Positions 10,780 through 22,143 of a DNA stretch of 64,000 bases are shown here, in pieces. This stretch comes from Eleusine coracana subsp. coracana (Eukaryota > Streptophyta > Magnoliopsida > Poales > Poaceae): the NCBI GenBank assembly GCA_032690845.1, contig CM064432.1, positions 58,836,071 through 58,900,070 on the forward strand, read 5' to 3'. Positions within the stretch are counted from its first letter, which is position 1. Each line of letters begins with the position of its first letter. A program made the position numbers and the translations under genes. The notes under the pieces are model-generated. The model ran no database searches and was not told where the DNA came from. It was given only the letters and a program-made list of their open reading frames with translations.

Positions 10780-11021
10780 GCGAGCCCCATATTTGTGATG
10801 TCCAAGCATTCTAACTCTCACCGCAAGGTGCTGGAGCTGTGCCGCTAGAAAGAGATGCAGCACCCGCTCGCGGTTCCGCAGCACCACCAGTCACACGTGA
10901 TCGACGGACTGGTGCACGTGCCGAGCCCGTTGCTGTTCGATGTGTCGCCCATGATGGCCGGCGACAACTTCCTGGTCCACCACCACCACCTAGGGCCAGA
11001 CTACCGTGGGCAGGTCATCTA
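10780..11021 (+). pseudogene. Inverted 3' part of a GATA transcription factor pseudogene
   Basis: Encodes the C-terminal part of a class I plant GATA factor. The segment just after the zinc finger (ASPIFVMSKHSNSHRKVLEL) is followed by a nonsense codon (CR*KEM where the family has RRQKEM). It then continues through LVHVPSPLLFD and the typical HHHHLGPDYR ending to a stop at 11019-11021. The rest of the gene lies on the opposite strand at 11236-12168. The two pieces abut in protein order at the YRPA-SP residues after the zinc finger, so the locus was split by an inversion. The upstream side abuts a MITE-like terminus. The identity is strong by motif; loss of function is inferred from the split and the stop. 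Confidence 0.85.
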
Positions 11022-11235
11022 GTAGATAAGTTCCTTTCTGTGTTAGAATTGATCTCGGTTAGCGCAGCAATAATTGATTCGTTTGCTAGCCTCCTTTTTC
11101 TATAGACGAACGCTCCTGCAGCTCGCCCATCTGAACTCCATGACACCAAATCACCAACGGCAACGAGCAATGGACAAGAGCGAGGGTGAAGGGCCCTGCC
11201 GACCACCCAAGCTCGCCACACGTTGGATCAGCCCC

Positions 11236-12168
11236 TGGGCTCACCGCCGGGCGGTATTCCGGCACCAGTCGGCCCGACCTGTACTGCACCGCGCACGTGT
11301 TGCACAGCGTGTTGGGGCCCATCCTCCACTGCGGCATCTTGTCCATCTCGCAGTGCAGGCACCATCGCCCCTCCGCGGACGCCGTCAAGGACTGCGCCTG
11401 CTGGTGAGGTGCGGGGGTTCTTCTTCTTGGACGGCTTCGACAGCTTCTTAGCGGGGAACGCGTGCGCCAAGATGCCGGGCTCGCTGCCGGTGAGATGGGC
11501 ATGGACGCCGGGGACGGCGGCGAGGACGAACATGCGTGACGTCCAGTTCACCGGCGCGGCGCGGGGGCGGTTGCTGCGGGCCTTGGTGGGCACCGGCCCC
11601 TCCGGCATGAACATACCGGGCTGCTGCTGCTGCTGCTTCGCCGCGGCCGCCGTTAGAGCCGCCGGCGGCACTTTCTCTACCGAGGAGAATCCGCCGGCCG
11701 GGATGCCGTTGATGAGCTGCAGCCTCTGCAGGTCCTCTGTGGAGAAGGCGTCGTCGCCCTTGTAATTGGACAGCCATTCCAGTCCAGCTCCGCCAGTTGG
11801 TCGTACTGCACAAAATTCATCAGTGCACGTTAATCCACTGATGGTTCTGAACGGGCAGAATTCGCTAAGAGAATCAACACGACGAATTGAGACAAATTAT
11901 GTCTCAGCAGGGTCAAAAGAGGAGAGATAATTACGTGATGGTGGACGAGTCTGCCGACAGGTTGCCGATGTCGGGCTCTTCCTTGACCACGACGTCTCCT
12001 CCTCCTCCTATGGCGGTGTCGCCAGCCGCCGCCACCCCGTCTTTTCCTCCTCTTCCTCCTCGTCATATGGCAGCACGAGGAGCTCGTCGACGGCGAAGAG
12101 GTCCCCGCAGCCGGCGGTGGTCTTCCTCTCGCGGCCCGCACTGCCATAGTAATAAGCGGATTTTGTGA
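11236..12168 (-). pseudogene. 5' part of a GATA transcription factor pseudogene (class I, GATA9/12-like)
   Basis: Minus-strand exon 1 holds FAVDELLVLPYDEEEEEE (about 12050-12110) and VKEEPDIGNLSADSSTIT (about 11937-12000), both typical of class I GATA factors. Exon 2 starts at 11806 after a TTTGTGCAG acceptor with YDQLAEL. Lesions are visible. A tandem CTGGA duplication near 11780 shifts the frame in the family motif ELEWLSNY. A second frameshift lies between KKLSKPSKKK and the finger. The finger (near 11250-11370) reads CLHC...CNTC with only 15 residues between the cysteine pairs instead of 18. Homology stops after EYRPAVSPG at about 11236 and resumes on the plus strand at 10780. The family binds GATA sites in the nucleus. 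This copy is almost certainly non-functional. Confidence 0.87.
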
Positions 12169-12262
12169 GCGTGGGCGCACGTACACCCTCTGAGCTTGTC
12201 CACCTCCGGCGGCGCTGCATGGAAGTAAGGAAGAGAAGGGCATCAACAGAGGGGTTCCGCTC

Positions 12263-12406
12263 CAAGCCTCCCAGAATCCCACGGGAACAGGCTGCCGGAT
12301 TTGCCATACCGCTGCGGACTGCGGTAGGCGAACGGAGGCCCATTCTGATGATCAGGAGCATGATGGCCCAACAGCGAAGATCACAGCCCATTTAACCCAG
12401 CAAAGG
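12263..12406 (+). repeat. Direct duplication flanking the GATA pseudogene, copy 2
   Basis: About 144 bp matching 9981-10118. It lies just upstream of the 5' end of the minus-strand GATA piece, so it may come from the original promoter region or from a transposon. Confidence 0.85.
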
Positions 12407-12574
12407 AGATGGGCAGATTTTATGGAGTCGGATTAACAATCAAAACTTCCCTAAAAAAAGTCAAAATTGTAAATCAATTAAAATCATTTTTATTTAATTA
12501 TCTCTCCTAAATATTAATGGATGAGATTGTTTTCTTATCTTACACCTATGGTGCAAGAGAAACTAGGACTACCG

Positions 12575-14832
12575 TAAGAGCGCCCTTTAATAATTGAGAG
12601 AAGAACCGACAATGACGAGAATTGATAGAATTTTTTGTACTGTACCTTGGGAAGAGAAGTTCCCCACAGCACACTTACAAGCTCTGCCCTCAACATTGTC
12701 GGATCACTCCCCCCTACTTTTGCAAGGAGACACGCAAGTCCCAAAAATTAAAGGCTTCCGTTTTGAGAATTACTGGATCCACATGCCGGGCTTCGACGAC
12801 GCCGTTTCGGCAGCCTGGAATAAAACTACACATGAGACGGATGCGATGAGGAAAATGCACATCAAACTAGTCAGAACCGCCAAAGCACTAAGGAAATGGC
12901 AGCGCACAAGTATTGGAAATATCAAATTACAAACAATGATAGCTAAAGAAATAATCTGGAACCTTGATGTGGCAGAAGAAGTAAGGCTATTAACAGCGGA
13001 TGAAATACAATTCAGAAAAAGAATCAAACTCAAATACCAAGGACTGCTTGCAATAGAGAAAATCCGGGCAAAGCAAAGAGCAAGGCTGACAAACATCAGA
13101 ACAGCTGATGCTAATACTAAGCTGTTTTACATCCGTGCAAATGGCCGCAGGAGGAAAAAGCACATTCAGATGCTACTAACAGACACTGGATTTGTGGTAA
13201 CACAGAGAGGCAAGGAAAAAGAAATAAAAAGACACTTCCAAAGCCAACTAGGAGCTTCAGAACACAGGCAATTCACCCTCAACTGGGAGGACCTCCAAAC
13301 ACAACAATTTGATCTTGATGACCTTGAAGCAGATATCTCAGAGAACGAAGTAGCAAAAGTGATAAATGCAATGCCAAAGGAAAAGGCACCGGGACCTGAT
13401 GGTTTCACAGGAGCCTTTTTCAAAAAATGCTGGAACACTATACGACCGGACGTTATGCATATATTCCATCAGTTATCCCAGCTGCGAGGATCTCTATTCA
13501 ACTTGCTAAACTCAGCAAATGTGGTGTTGATTCCAAAAAAAGAGAAATCAATGAGGGTGCGGGACTACAGGCTTATATACATAGCATAGCAAAAATCTTC
13601 TCCAAGATCTTAGCTAACAGGTTGGCGCCTAGACTACAACACCTGGTCTCAGTAAAGCAAAACGCTTTTGTAAAGAGACGATGCATACATGACAACTTTG
13701 TGTACGTGCAAAGCCTAATCAGAGAGGTCCAGGCAAGAAAGAAACCAACTCTATTCCTGAAGCTCGACATAGCCAAAGCTTTCGACTCTGTAAGCTGGGC
13801 TTACTTGCTTGAACTCCTTGAGCGCCTGGGATTTGGGCCAAGATGGAGAGAATGGATTACAATAACGCTAGCAAACTCCTCCTCTAGAATCCTATTGAAT
13901 GGCAAACCAGGAAAACCGATCAAAAACTTAAGAGGATTGAGACAAGGAGACCCCTTATCACCGATGTTGTTCATTCTGGCAATAGATCCCCTACAAAACA
14001 TTCTGCAACGGGCAACAGAAAAGGGGATAATAAAACCAATATTGAAGCGATCAGGTGGAGCAAATATTTCAATCTATGCAGATGATGCAGCTATTTTTGT
14101 CAACCCAAAACCCCAGGAGCTGAATGCCCTAAGGAGATTCTCCATTCCTTCGGAAATGCTACAGGCTTAAAAGTGAATCTCGAAAAAACAGAAATCTTCC
14201 CAATAAGGTGCAATGAAATAGACATACAACAACTGCTGTAAATTTTCCCGGCAAAGCTAAGTAGGTTCCCTTGCACTTACCTTGGCCTATCACTTCATAC
14301 AAGAAAACTGAGGAGAGTGGAGCTGCAACCATTAATTGACAAAGTGGGGGGGGGGGGGGGGGGGGGGGGGGGAAGTTACTGAATTGGAAAGGAAAGGTAA
14401 TGCCAAGAGCAGGTAGAGTGCAGCTAGCCAAAGCAGTGCTAACCTCCACTATCACTCATTATGCTACAGGAATTCCATTACCGAAATGGGCCATCAAAAA
14501 ACTAGATAGATTATGAAGAAACTTCATCTGGATAGGAGAAGACTCAGAAAGAAATAAAGGAGGACACTGTCTAGTGAACTGGAAAATGGTACAGAGACCA
14601 AAAGAGTTGGGAGGCCTTGGTGTGTTAGATTTGTCAAAATTCAATATAGCATTGAGGCAAAGGTGGCTATGATACGCATGGAGCCAAGATGACAGACCGT
14701 GAAAAGGTATGCAAATACCATGCACTACCAAGGATAAGGAGATATTTGCCCAATTCACTAGTATCAAGATCGGTAATGGACACATGGCAAAATTCTGGCA
14801 TGACAAATGGCTTGGAAATGAAACACTAAAAG
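12575..14832 (+). pseudogene. 5'-truncated, decayed L1-type LINE (endonuclease end and reverse transcriptase)
   Basis: Begins inside the endonuclease domain (TMTRIDRIFCT, then LSDHSPLLL) and continues through the linker into the reverse transcriptase (KEKAPGPDGFTGAFFKKCW, IPKKEK). The frame breaks near 13560. It resumes with AKIFSKILANRL, FLKLDIAKAFDSVSW, GLRQGDPLSPMLF and YADDAAIF, then stops at 14170. Recognisable RT-distal sequence continues with more stops to about 14830. A run of 27 G interrupts the coding sequence at 14346-14372, where the family has a short glycine stretch. No poly(A) tail or target duplication was found, so both ends appear lost. Confidence 0.9.
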
Positions 14833-15195
14833 AAAATTCCTTTGTTTTGTTTAGCACAACATGTGGTTAGAGCTAAGAAAAAAAATTCCTTTGTTTTGTT
14901 TAGCACAACAATTGCTTCACACACAATAAAATTTGCTAACATAATATAAGAAAAATTTATTTTAAGAAGAAAAATTAGTAGTTAACATGATTAATTTGTT
15001 TTAAAATGTCTTACATAACAATAACATGCTTATTAAATATTTTAGTTAGTTATGATACATGGTGTTGAGTTATAATAATATTTTTATTTCTATATTCCTA
15101 CATGGTGTTTAGTTATAATAATATTCATGCATTCCAAACACCTTAAGTTCTCTACTTCTTTATTTTAAATTCCTATGGTTTTCATACTTTTTTAG
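14833..15195. other. AT-rich intergenic DNA with a 50-bp tandem duplication
   Basis: The string AATTCCTTTGTTTTGTTTAG occurs twice about 50 bp apart near 14835 and 14885. The remainder is AT-rich and probably belongs to the element into which the solo LTR inserted. Confidence 0.45.
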
Positions 15196-16442
15196 TGTCG
15201 GAGGTAAATATCGTGGTGCCACATGGCACTCCCTAATAACTAATAGGGACCAAAGTGGGCCCCACACAAAAAACACCCACGCAATGAAACCCCGCACCAA
15301 TCCACGAGGGTTGTGTTGTGCCCCCGACTCGCCCTAACCTTAAGCGGACCACGATCGGCCATGCCGCATACGACCCCTCGAAGGGTCGGGCAGCCCGCCG
15401 CGGTCGACCCCCTCCACGGGGGTCAGGAGCCCCGCTACACCTCGACCCTGTGGGGAGGAACGGGAACGCCCATCGTGGGACCCACATGGTCACCGGGCAG
15501 GCGTCGTCCCCTCTGACCCTTAGATCGGGAGCCTGAACCCTGACGTCGCGAAGATCAGAGGAGGTGAGATGGAGGAACTCGATCACTCTGACAGATAAGA
15601 CCAGTCTTAACCTCGAATGGGCCTGGGGGAGCTTGGCGTCGCGTCCTCCCCTTAGCCGAAGACAAGCGACCGAGTCGCTGGCCCTCAACGGCCAACCGTT
15701 CGGCCTTAAATGCCATACCCGCCACGCTCCCACAGTGTCAGGAGGTCAAATCCCCTGTACACCCCATCATCACCGTCGTCGTTCACGCCCGCTGGCGCAA
15801 GGGGGTGCAGCATGGCGCTTGATGACGCCTCCGCTTGATGGCATGCGCAACAGTGGTAGTGTGGCACGACGGATGGACAGAGAGGTCATCAACGGGTCGC
15901 ATAACATGACGGCACCCATGAGGCGCCATGCCGCGCTCCATGAAGCACGTCGCCAACAGTGGCCAAAGAGACGTGACCGGACGACGGGGGGTGGGGGTAG
16001 GCCTGTGGCATAACGTCACCCCTAGTCCCCCAGACGATAGGGCGGGACAGTCAAGACTTGATGGCCACGAACGCCAGTCCGGAGCTTGACCTCCTTCAAC
16101 ACGGCTTCAATAACTACGCACGTATAGATCCCCCCCCCCCCCCTCTCTCTTTGTAAATGGGCCCGTCCCCTTGGAATATAAAAGGGGGTGTCCTTCCTCT
16201 CTCAAGGGGGACGTAGACAGAACACAACACACTCACCTGCACCAGAGACTTGGAGCACCCCCTCCTCTCTCGCCACCATTGTACTCATTCTCGGAGCAAG
16301 TAACACGAGTAGACGAGAGAACTGGACGTAGGGGTTCACCCCAAACCAGTATAACCCCCGTGTCCTCTTGCTAAGCTATTACCAATTCTAAAGTGCGCAT
16401 CCCCGGAACAAATTCTACTAACCGGTGATCAAAACATCGACA
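15196..16442. mobile_element. Solo LTR of a gypsy-like retrotransposon
   Basis: The 1247-bp segment starts TGTCGG and ends CATCGACA, with the TG...CA and TGTCG/CGACA ends expected of an LTR. It is flanked by a perfect 5-bp duplication TTTAG (15191-15195 and 16443-16447). A TATA box (AATATAAAAG) near 16173 followed by a pyrimidine/GC-rich stretch fits an LTR promoter. No internal retroelement coding region or second LTR is present, so recombination between LTRs probably removed the rest. GC content is far above that of its surroundings. Gypsy is favoured over copia by the TGTCG end and length; this is inference. Confidence 0.85.
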
Positions 16443-16447
16443 TTTAG

Positions 16448-17115
16448 ATTCCTGTATTTTCTTAATTCCTATGTTTTTTTTTCTATTTCTATGTTTTTCA
16501 TTCCTACATTCCAAACAGATCCTTATTTATAAGGTGTAACTTTGCCAAGCAATACTGGACTCCATATACATCCAACTTCCAAGATTTTGATCATTGGTTG
16601 GCTGAAAAACAAATTAGCAGTCACCTTCCATATGGATGTGATCATATTAATGTGTTGATACCAGGACAACCTGAAATGGATGGATTTTTTACAATCAAGC
16701 CCCAACCATTCACAACTGCAGCATGAGATTCTTCAAGTAATTGGCAACTGCAAAGAGAATACAAGCATGGATCGCAGTTAAATCTTGAACATCCTTTTTT
16801 TCTTTGGTTTTTGGTTTGTTTTTCTTTGTTGAATTTATGCATTGGATGTCTATTATTTTAAATAAATTCTCTAGCTTCTGAAGAAAAAAGAAGAAGAGAA
16901 TTGGATGCAATCTGAAAGAGAAGTGCCAGGTATTGTGGCCCACTGGCTCTTGTAACGTTGCTGCTTAAAACGTCCGAATCCACTGCCTGAATCAATATGT
17001 AGTGGACCAGTGGTAGAAGAAAGGCTTCAATCATCAGATATTCATGTTCAATGATCATCAACCAAACAATGCATAACTAAACCAATAGCTCCTATATATA
17101 CTTTGCTCTGAATTC
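16448..17115. other. Intergenic; one unassigned ORF of 65 codons
   Basis: A plus-strand reading frame open for 65 codons (16532-16726) has protein-like composition (for example QYWTPYTSNFQDFDHWLAE) but no recognised family and no ATG at its start. It may be a remnant of a captured gene or a transposon. Nothing else is recognised. Confidence 0.35.
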
Positions 17116-17535
17116 AAGTAAATTTGCTGATTTAAAACATTAGGGGAACTTCTGCTGGGAAATTGGACTGTTTATTTATATAACAAAAAAAATTATTTAT
17201 TTGATTTACAGTACTGTAGTACATGACATGAAAATGAACACACCAAGGAAAATTGAAGTAAATTTGTTGATTTAAAACATTAGGGGAACTTCTGCTGGGA
17301 AATTGGACTGGTTATTTATATAACAAAAAAAATTATTTGTTTGATTTACAGTACTGTAGTACATGACATGAAAATGACCACACCAAGGAAAATTGAAGTA
17401 AATTTGTTGATTTAAAACATTAGGGGAACTTCTACTGGGAAATTGGATTGTTTATTTATATAACAAAAAAAATTATTTGTTTGATTTACAGTATTGTAGT
17501 ACATGACATGAAAATGAACACACCAAGGAAAATTG
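17116..17535. repeat. Three tandem copies of a 140-bp repeat
   Basis: Copies start at 17116, 17256 and 17396, each opening AAGTAAATTTG(C/T)TGATT, and differ by only a few substitutions. The array lies just past the 3' end of the minus-strand DAHP synthase pseudogene. It carries no ORF. High identity between copies suggests recent expansion. Confidence 0.95.
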
Positions 17536-17586
17536 AAAGGCAAGTCCCTGATAGCGACCTTCTCTTATCGAAGTATGCACCGACTC

Positions 17587-20182
17587 TTACAGTCTCATTG
17601 ATGGAATGGTTCCAAGCTGGTTCATACTAGAGGGCCATGAAGCAATCCTCTTTTTCCTAAGGCGCTCAGCAATGATGAATGCCATTTCCAGAGATTGAGA
17701 GGCATTGAGCCTTGGGTCACAATGTGTGTGGTCGCGTGAGCCTAGATCATCAAATGTCACTGTCGTGACCCACCAATGCACTCCGTCACATTTTGTCCAG
17801 TCATCTCCAAATGCACTCCTCCCGGGTGGCTACCTTCTTGTTCATGAACATCAAAGAATGCACGCACCTCAGCCTGGATTGGAAAACACATCAACCAAAT
17901 TCAGTTCATTCATTCATTCTCCAGTATGACACCAAATGCATATAAGTTGATCTGGCACTTTCGCTAATTGTTACATGATAGTGATGAATACTCAAATTCT
18001 CATCCTATACTTTAGTTGCTAACTGACAAGTTCTGTAAAATAGTAGAAACTTAAAGATCAAACACCTTCGTCCAACCAATTGTAGGGATAATCTCAAATA
18101 TTTCAGAAAGAACCAAATATCCCTAAATGAGCAGTTGATTAGGGCATAGTTCTTTATCAGTCACCTTCAAGGGCTTACTGTTTCACTTGTATATATCCAT
18201 GTTTTATTTGTACTATTTCCATTAGAGAATGGAACTATCCTTTCGATGAAACTATGTTGCTAGGATTTCTTAGTTGTAAATAGCAATTATAAATTGCATG
18301 AACAAATAGGCAAAAACTATTTAAGATTGTAAGCAAAGGAAATTACCAAAATTGTGTCAAAGGAGCGAGTTTTGAGTCCACAGGGGGCCTTCATGGTATT
18401 CCCATGCATTGGGTCAGTGACCCATGTTACTATCTGGCCAGCCCCTCGGACGGCACGTATCAGGTGAGGGAGTTTCACTCTCATGTTTTCCGGTCCCATT
18501 CTTGTGATGATAGTTATTCTTCCTGCCCTATTTTCGGGGTTCAATGTATCAATCAACCGCACAAGCTCTGCTGGGTCCATCTTGTCACTGACCTGTATTT
18601 TATAACATTAAGAGGTCAAAATTCTTCAAGAAAATGTGCAATTTTGTTTTCCAAATGCAGAGTACAAATGGTACATCATGAGTTCATAAGTGCTAAAATA
18701 TTGTATTTACCTTGATACCAAGAGGGTTGGCGATGCCTCGGAGGAACTCTACATGGGCATAATCAAGCTGGCGAGTACGCTCACCAACCCATAAGAAGTG
18801 GGTAGAGCAGTCATAAAAGAGGCCAGTGGTGGAGTCTTCATTGTCCAGAATTCTGTTTGCGTCATTATTGGGTGATCTAGAGTGAGTCCACAAGCTGCCA
18901 TGAACCCCAAAACCTCATCAACTCGGTGAGCCAACTCCATGTACCTATTTACATTGTGCACAAGTAACCATGAATCAAAATAATTGAATGTCTGGCATAA
19001 AGTGTGTTGCCATCACTTCACTGAAAATCAGATCTAAAGCTCTGCATAAATAATGATTATTGCAAAGAAATAAAAGATATAAATCCCTCAAAATGAACAT
19101 TAACAATTAGACAAAAAGTATTTCAAGGTAACCCATCTATCACCCTGTTCACTATGCTGCGTGAAGTCAAGGTTCCACTGTGTCACCCTCTGCATTGCAG
19201 CATAACCTCCAGTAGCAAATGCCCGCAGCAAATTCAGTGTTGCTGCAGACTGTGAGTATGCCCTTATCATGCGGTGTGGGTCTGGCACTCTAGATTTTTC
19301 ATCAAATGTGTCACCATTGATATTGTCCCCTCTGTAGCTTGGCAACTTCACTCCATCATGCTCCTAGAAGCCATCTGACCTTGGCTTTGCAAACTGACCG
19401 GCCATTCTTCCGACCTACATGTCCATCCCGTGGTAAGTAAAGTAACACATTCATATGTTTAACGGTTAACAGCCACTATAAGTGCATTCAATATTGTTCC
19501 TTGTCCCCCAAAATATCATGATTCGTAAACAACAAAATATACTAAACATGCATAACACAGAAGCATATATTTACATTACAGTTGCTCGAAGCAAAATTGT
19601 TCATTCTTTCATCAATCCACCACTTTATTGTCCGGAGAACTTGCAATTACTCGGGAAATATAATGATCTTATTTGCAAAATGGGACAGGTTTTCGATTCA
19701 ATTTGGAACTCCACGCTATCTAAATAATTGGACCAACCGCTATGCCTTTGAGGAGCGATTTTATACCTTGACGACAGGCACCTGGCCTCCAAACATGAGC
19801 ACGACAGACATCTGCAGGAGGATGCGGAAGGTGTCCCGGATGTTGTTGGCATTGAACTCCTTGAAACTCTCGGCGCAGTCGCCGTCCTGAAGAAGGAACG
19901 CCCGCCCGACGGCCGCCTCCGCAAGCCGCTCCTCCAGCCTACGTGCCTCCCCGGCGAACACGATGGGCGGGAAGGACTCCACCGTCCGCAGAACCTCATC
20001 CAGCTCCGCCTTGTCCGGGTACTCCAGTTGCTGCATCGCCGGGCAGTCCCGCCAGCTCCCCATCGTCCACTGGCTCGGCGGCCGCAGCGTCGCGCACACC
20101 GCGTAGACGCGAAAGAGCGTCTCGCGGCGAGGCGGGGCGCGCCCCGCGAGGGGAGGGCCGGGTATGGCGCGAGCGGGGGCAT
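17587..20182 (-). pseudogene. 3-deoxy-D-arabino-heptulosonate 7-phosphate (DAHP) synthase, class II, pseudogene
   Basis: The family condenses phosphoenolpyruvate with erythrose 4-phosphate, the first step of the shikimate pathway, in plastids. Exon remnants are 19767-20182, 19137-19414, 18711-18944, 18347-18592 and 17587-17873. They show PPIVFAGEARRLEERLAEA, FLLQDGDCAESFKEFNANN, HRVDEVLGFMAA, the ITRMGPENMRVKLPHLIRAV segment, GSHPGGVHLEMTGQNVTEC and HCDPRLNASQSLE. Lesions are: an in-frame TAG in exon 2 (SDGF*EHDGV); the exon 2 donor reading AT instead of GT; loss of roughly 45 nt after TEFWT (the SHECLHLPYEQ region) with a frame change; and a 1-nt loss at GGSR that creates a stop before VTFDDL. 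A transit-peptide-like start (MPPLAPYPALPSRG) is out of frame with the mature part. Each lesion alone would disable the enzyme. Confidence 0.9.
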
Positions 20183-22143
20183 TTTAGTGAATATCCCGGT
20201 AGGGTTTTTCAGGGGTGGGTGTACGGCTGACTGGAGTTGGAGGAAGGTTCTCGTGGTAGGTAGTTGGGCTGAAATACGAGCGATGCTCTTGCTTGCGACT
20301 CCCGGACCCGGGCCGCGCCGCCCGCCGGCTTGTGGAAAATCTTGCTAGTCCAAGTTTTGTCAGATTTGAAAACGAGAGGTTTCTCCGTATTCTGTGTCGT
20401 GATCCGTTCAAGTGAATAATGTATATCCTCGTCTCGTCTATGAACGGGACATTATATAATCTCTTATTAGCATTTGCCACAAATGTCAGTGATATCATTT
20501 TTGTTATTATAAATAAAAAGAGGAAAGCATTATGGTATCAAAATAGCTAAGCATGATTATTGATATGGATTCTTGTCCCTATTAACGTGTGTCATATGAT
20601 TAAATAAAAGATATTGCGGTTGGATATCTAAATCCGATGATGAGGTGGGCTATCTTTGAGTTTACTTTTTCAAACATATGTATCCCTTTCTCATTGATCT
20701 CTTTATGTTACTATCATGCGAATAGAGGAGCATCCCAAAGACCGAGATTAGAGTTCATGGTTATCCGAACCTCTTTCTTCCCTCAACTATAGAAATTGGG
20801 TTACATGACACTAGGAGTGAGGGGCAGCCTTCCACTCATGCTCCAAACTCATGTTAGATTAAGTCTTCCATATGAACATAAAAGGAGGTTATCGAATCGT
20901 GCAAATATGTTTGATTAAAGCTTCATCAAACATGCCTCGTCCAGAAGTTCAGGTCTAGCACACTATGGATAATTGTACTAAGAAATCTTGAGTTAAAAAA
21001 AAATGAAAAGGAGCAATTTTATTGTCTTACTTAAACATCTACATCAATATACGTTTATGAATATGTTGAAGGGATAGTTATGATTTGTTTAGTTAATTTC
21101 TATTTTAACTCATACTGGCCTTTTTGCCCTTGTGGCCGTGACATCTTGTCATGGCAATGACGGCAGAACAACTGCTTCCAACAAGTGACTTTACCTTTTC
21201 ATTTGTCTTAATGACGTGGAACCAAGGTGGAATGTGTTTCAGAGTGACACAAATACATCGATGGACCACATGTCAGTACTTGTCTATAGAGTGAAAAGCA
21301 ATAGCCAACAAATCTCAGGCTCTCAGCCTTATCATTCCAGTGTGGCAGCTACGTCACCAACAATCCAACAGTTTCTTCCAGTTTTTTAAACACAAAAATC
21401 AAACGTGACGCGGCTCAAACCGCACCCCCACCGCTGGCCTGTAGCGCAGCACGCACACCGCACGGACTGGGCCCAGAGTACAGGCTCACACGGTCAAATC
21501 TCATGAGGCATCTCCTGGTCCGGTTGGCCACGCGCACACGCCAAACCGCGTGCGCCACCAGCCCCGGTGACCCGCTCCGCCACTCACCGCGCCGCAGCCC
21601 ACAAGTTGCGTGCTGCGGCGGACGACACTTCCTCCTGGAATCACAACCCTTCCCGCGCCGGGCTCCTGCTTCTGAGTTCTGACGACCGGGCCCGCCACTC
21701 GTCAGGACCCCACCTGTCATCGAGCCGTGACCGCAACGCGACAGAGCGGAGGCCGCGCGCCGCTGGCGCAGGCGCAGCACAGCACAGCGGCGCCAGGGAC
21801 CACGCGGCCGCGGCCGCCCCTAGGGCTAGCTAGCGCGCGGCAGCCACCGCTCGCCCGCGCCACCCCTCGCGTCCACGTGACCCGCACCGCCACCACGGCG
21901 CGGCGCGGCACGGCACCACCACCAGCACGGACCTCGCCCGCCGCGGCGGATGGCCCAACCCCCACCCAGAAAACCCGAGCCGCCCACCACCACCACCACC
22001 CATACACATCCATCCCCGCCTCTTCACCTTATCCCCCACCACCGCCGCCGCCGCCTCCTCTTCCATCATCTATTACGCCCAACAACTCCCCAACCCTAGC
22101 CGCTGCCCGCCTCAGATCCAGATCTGAACTCCCGCGACCGCAG
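20183..22143. other. Intergenic and leader of the trihelix gene
   Basis: 20500-21400 is AT-rich without recognised features. 21420-22140 is very GC-rich, with alanine/proline-rich open frames and a CCACCACCAC stretch. It is probably promoter and 5' leader of the trihelix gene. The frame is open upstream of the chosen ATG but lacks conserved sequence. Confidence 0.45.

Noticed and set aside
11228..11671. A long minus-strand ORF across the GATA finger region
   Set aside because: Only its first half matches GATA; after a frameshift it is a shadow of the true finger frame.
17116..17535. Regular repeats as a possible CRISPR-like array
   Set aside because: Units are contiguous 140-bp copies without unique spacers, in a plant nuclear genome.
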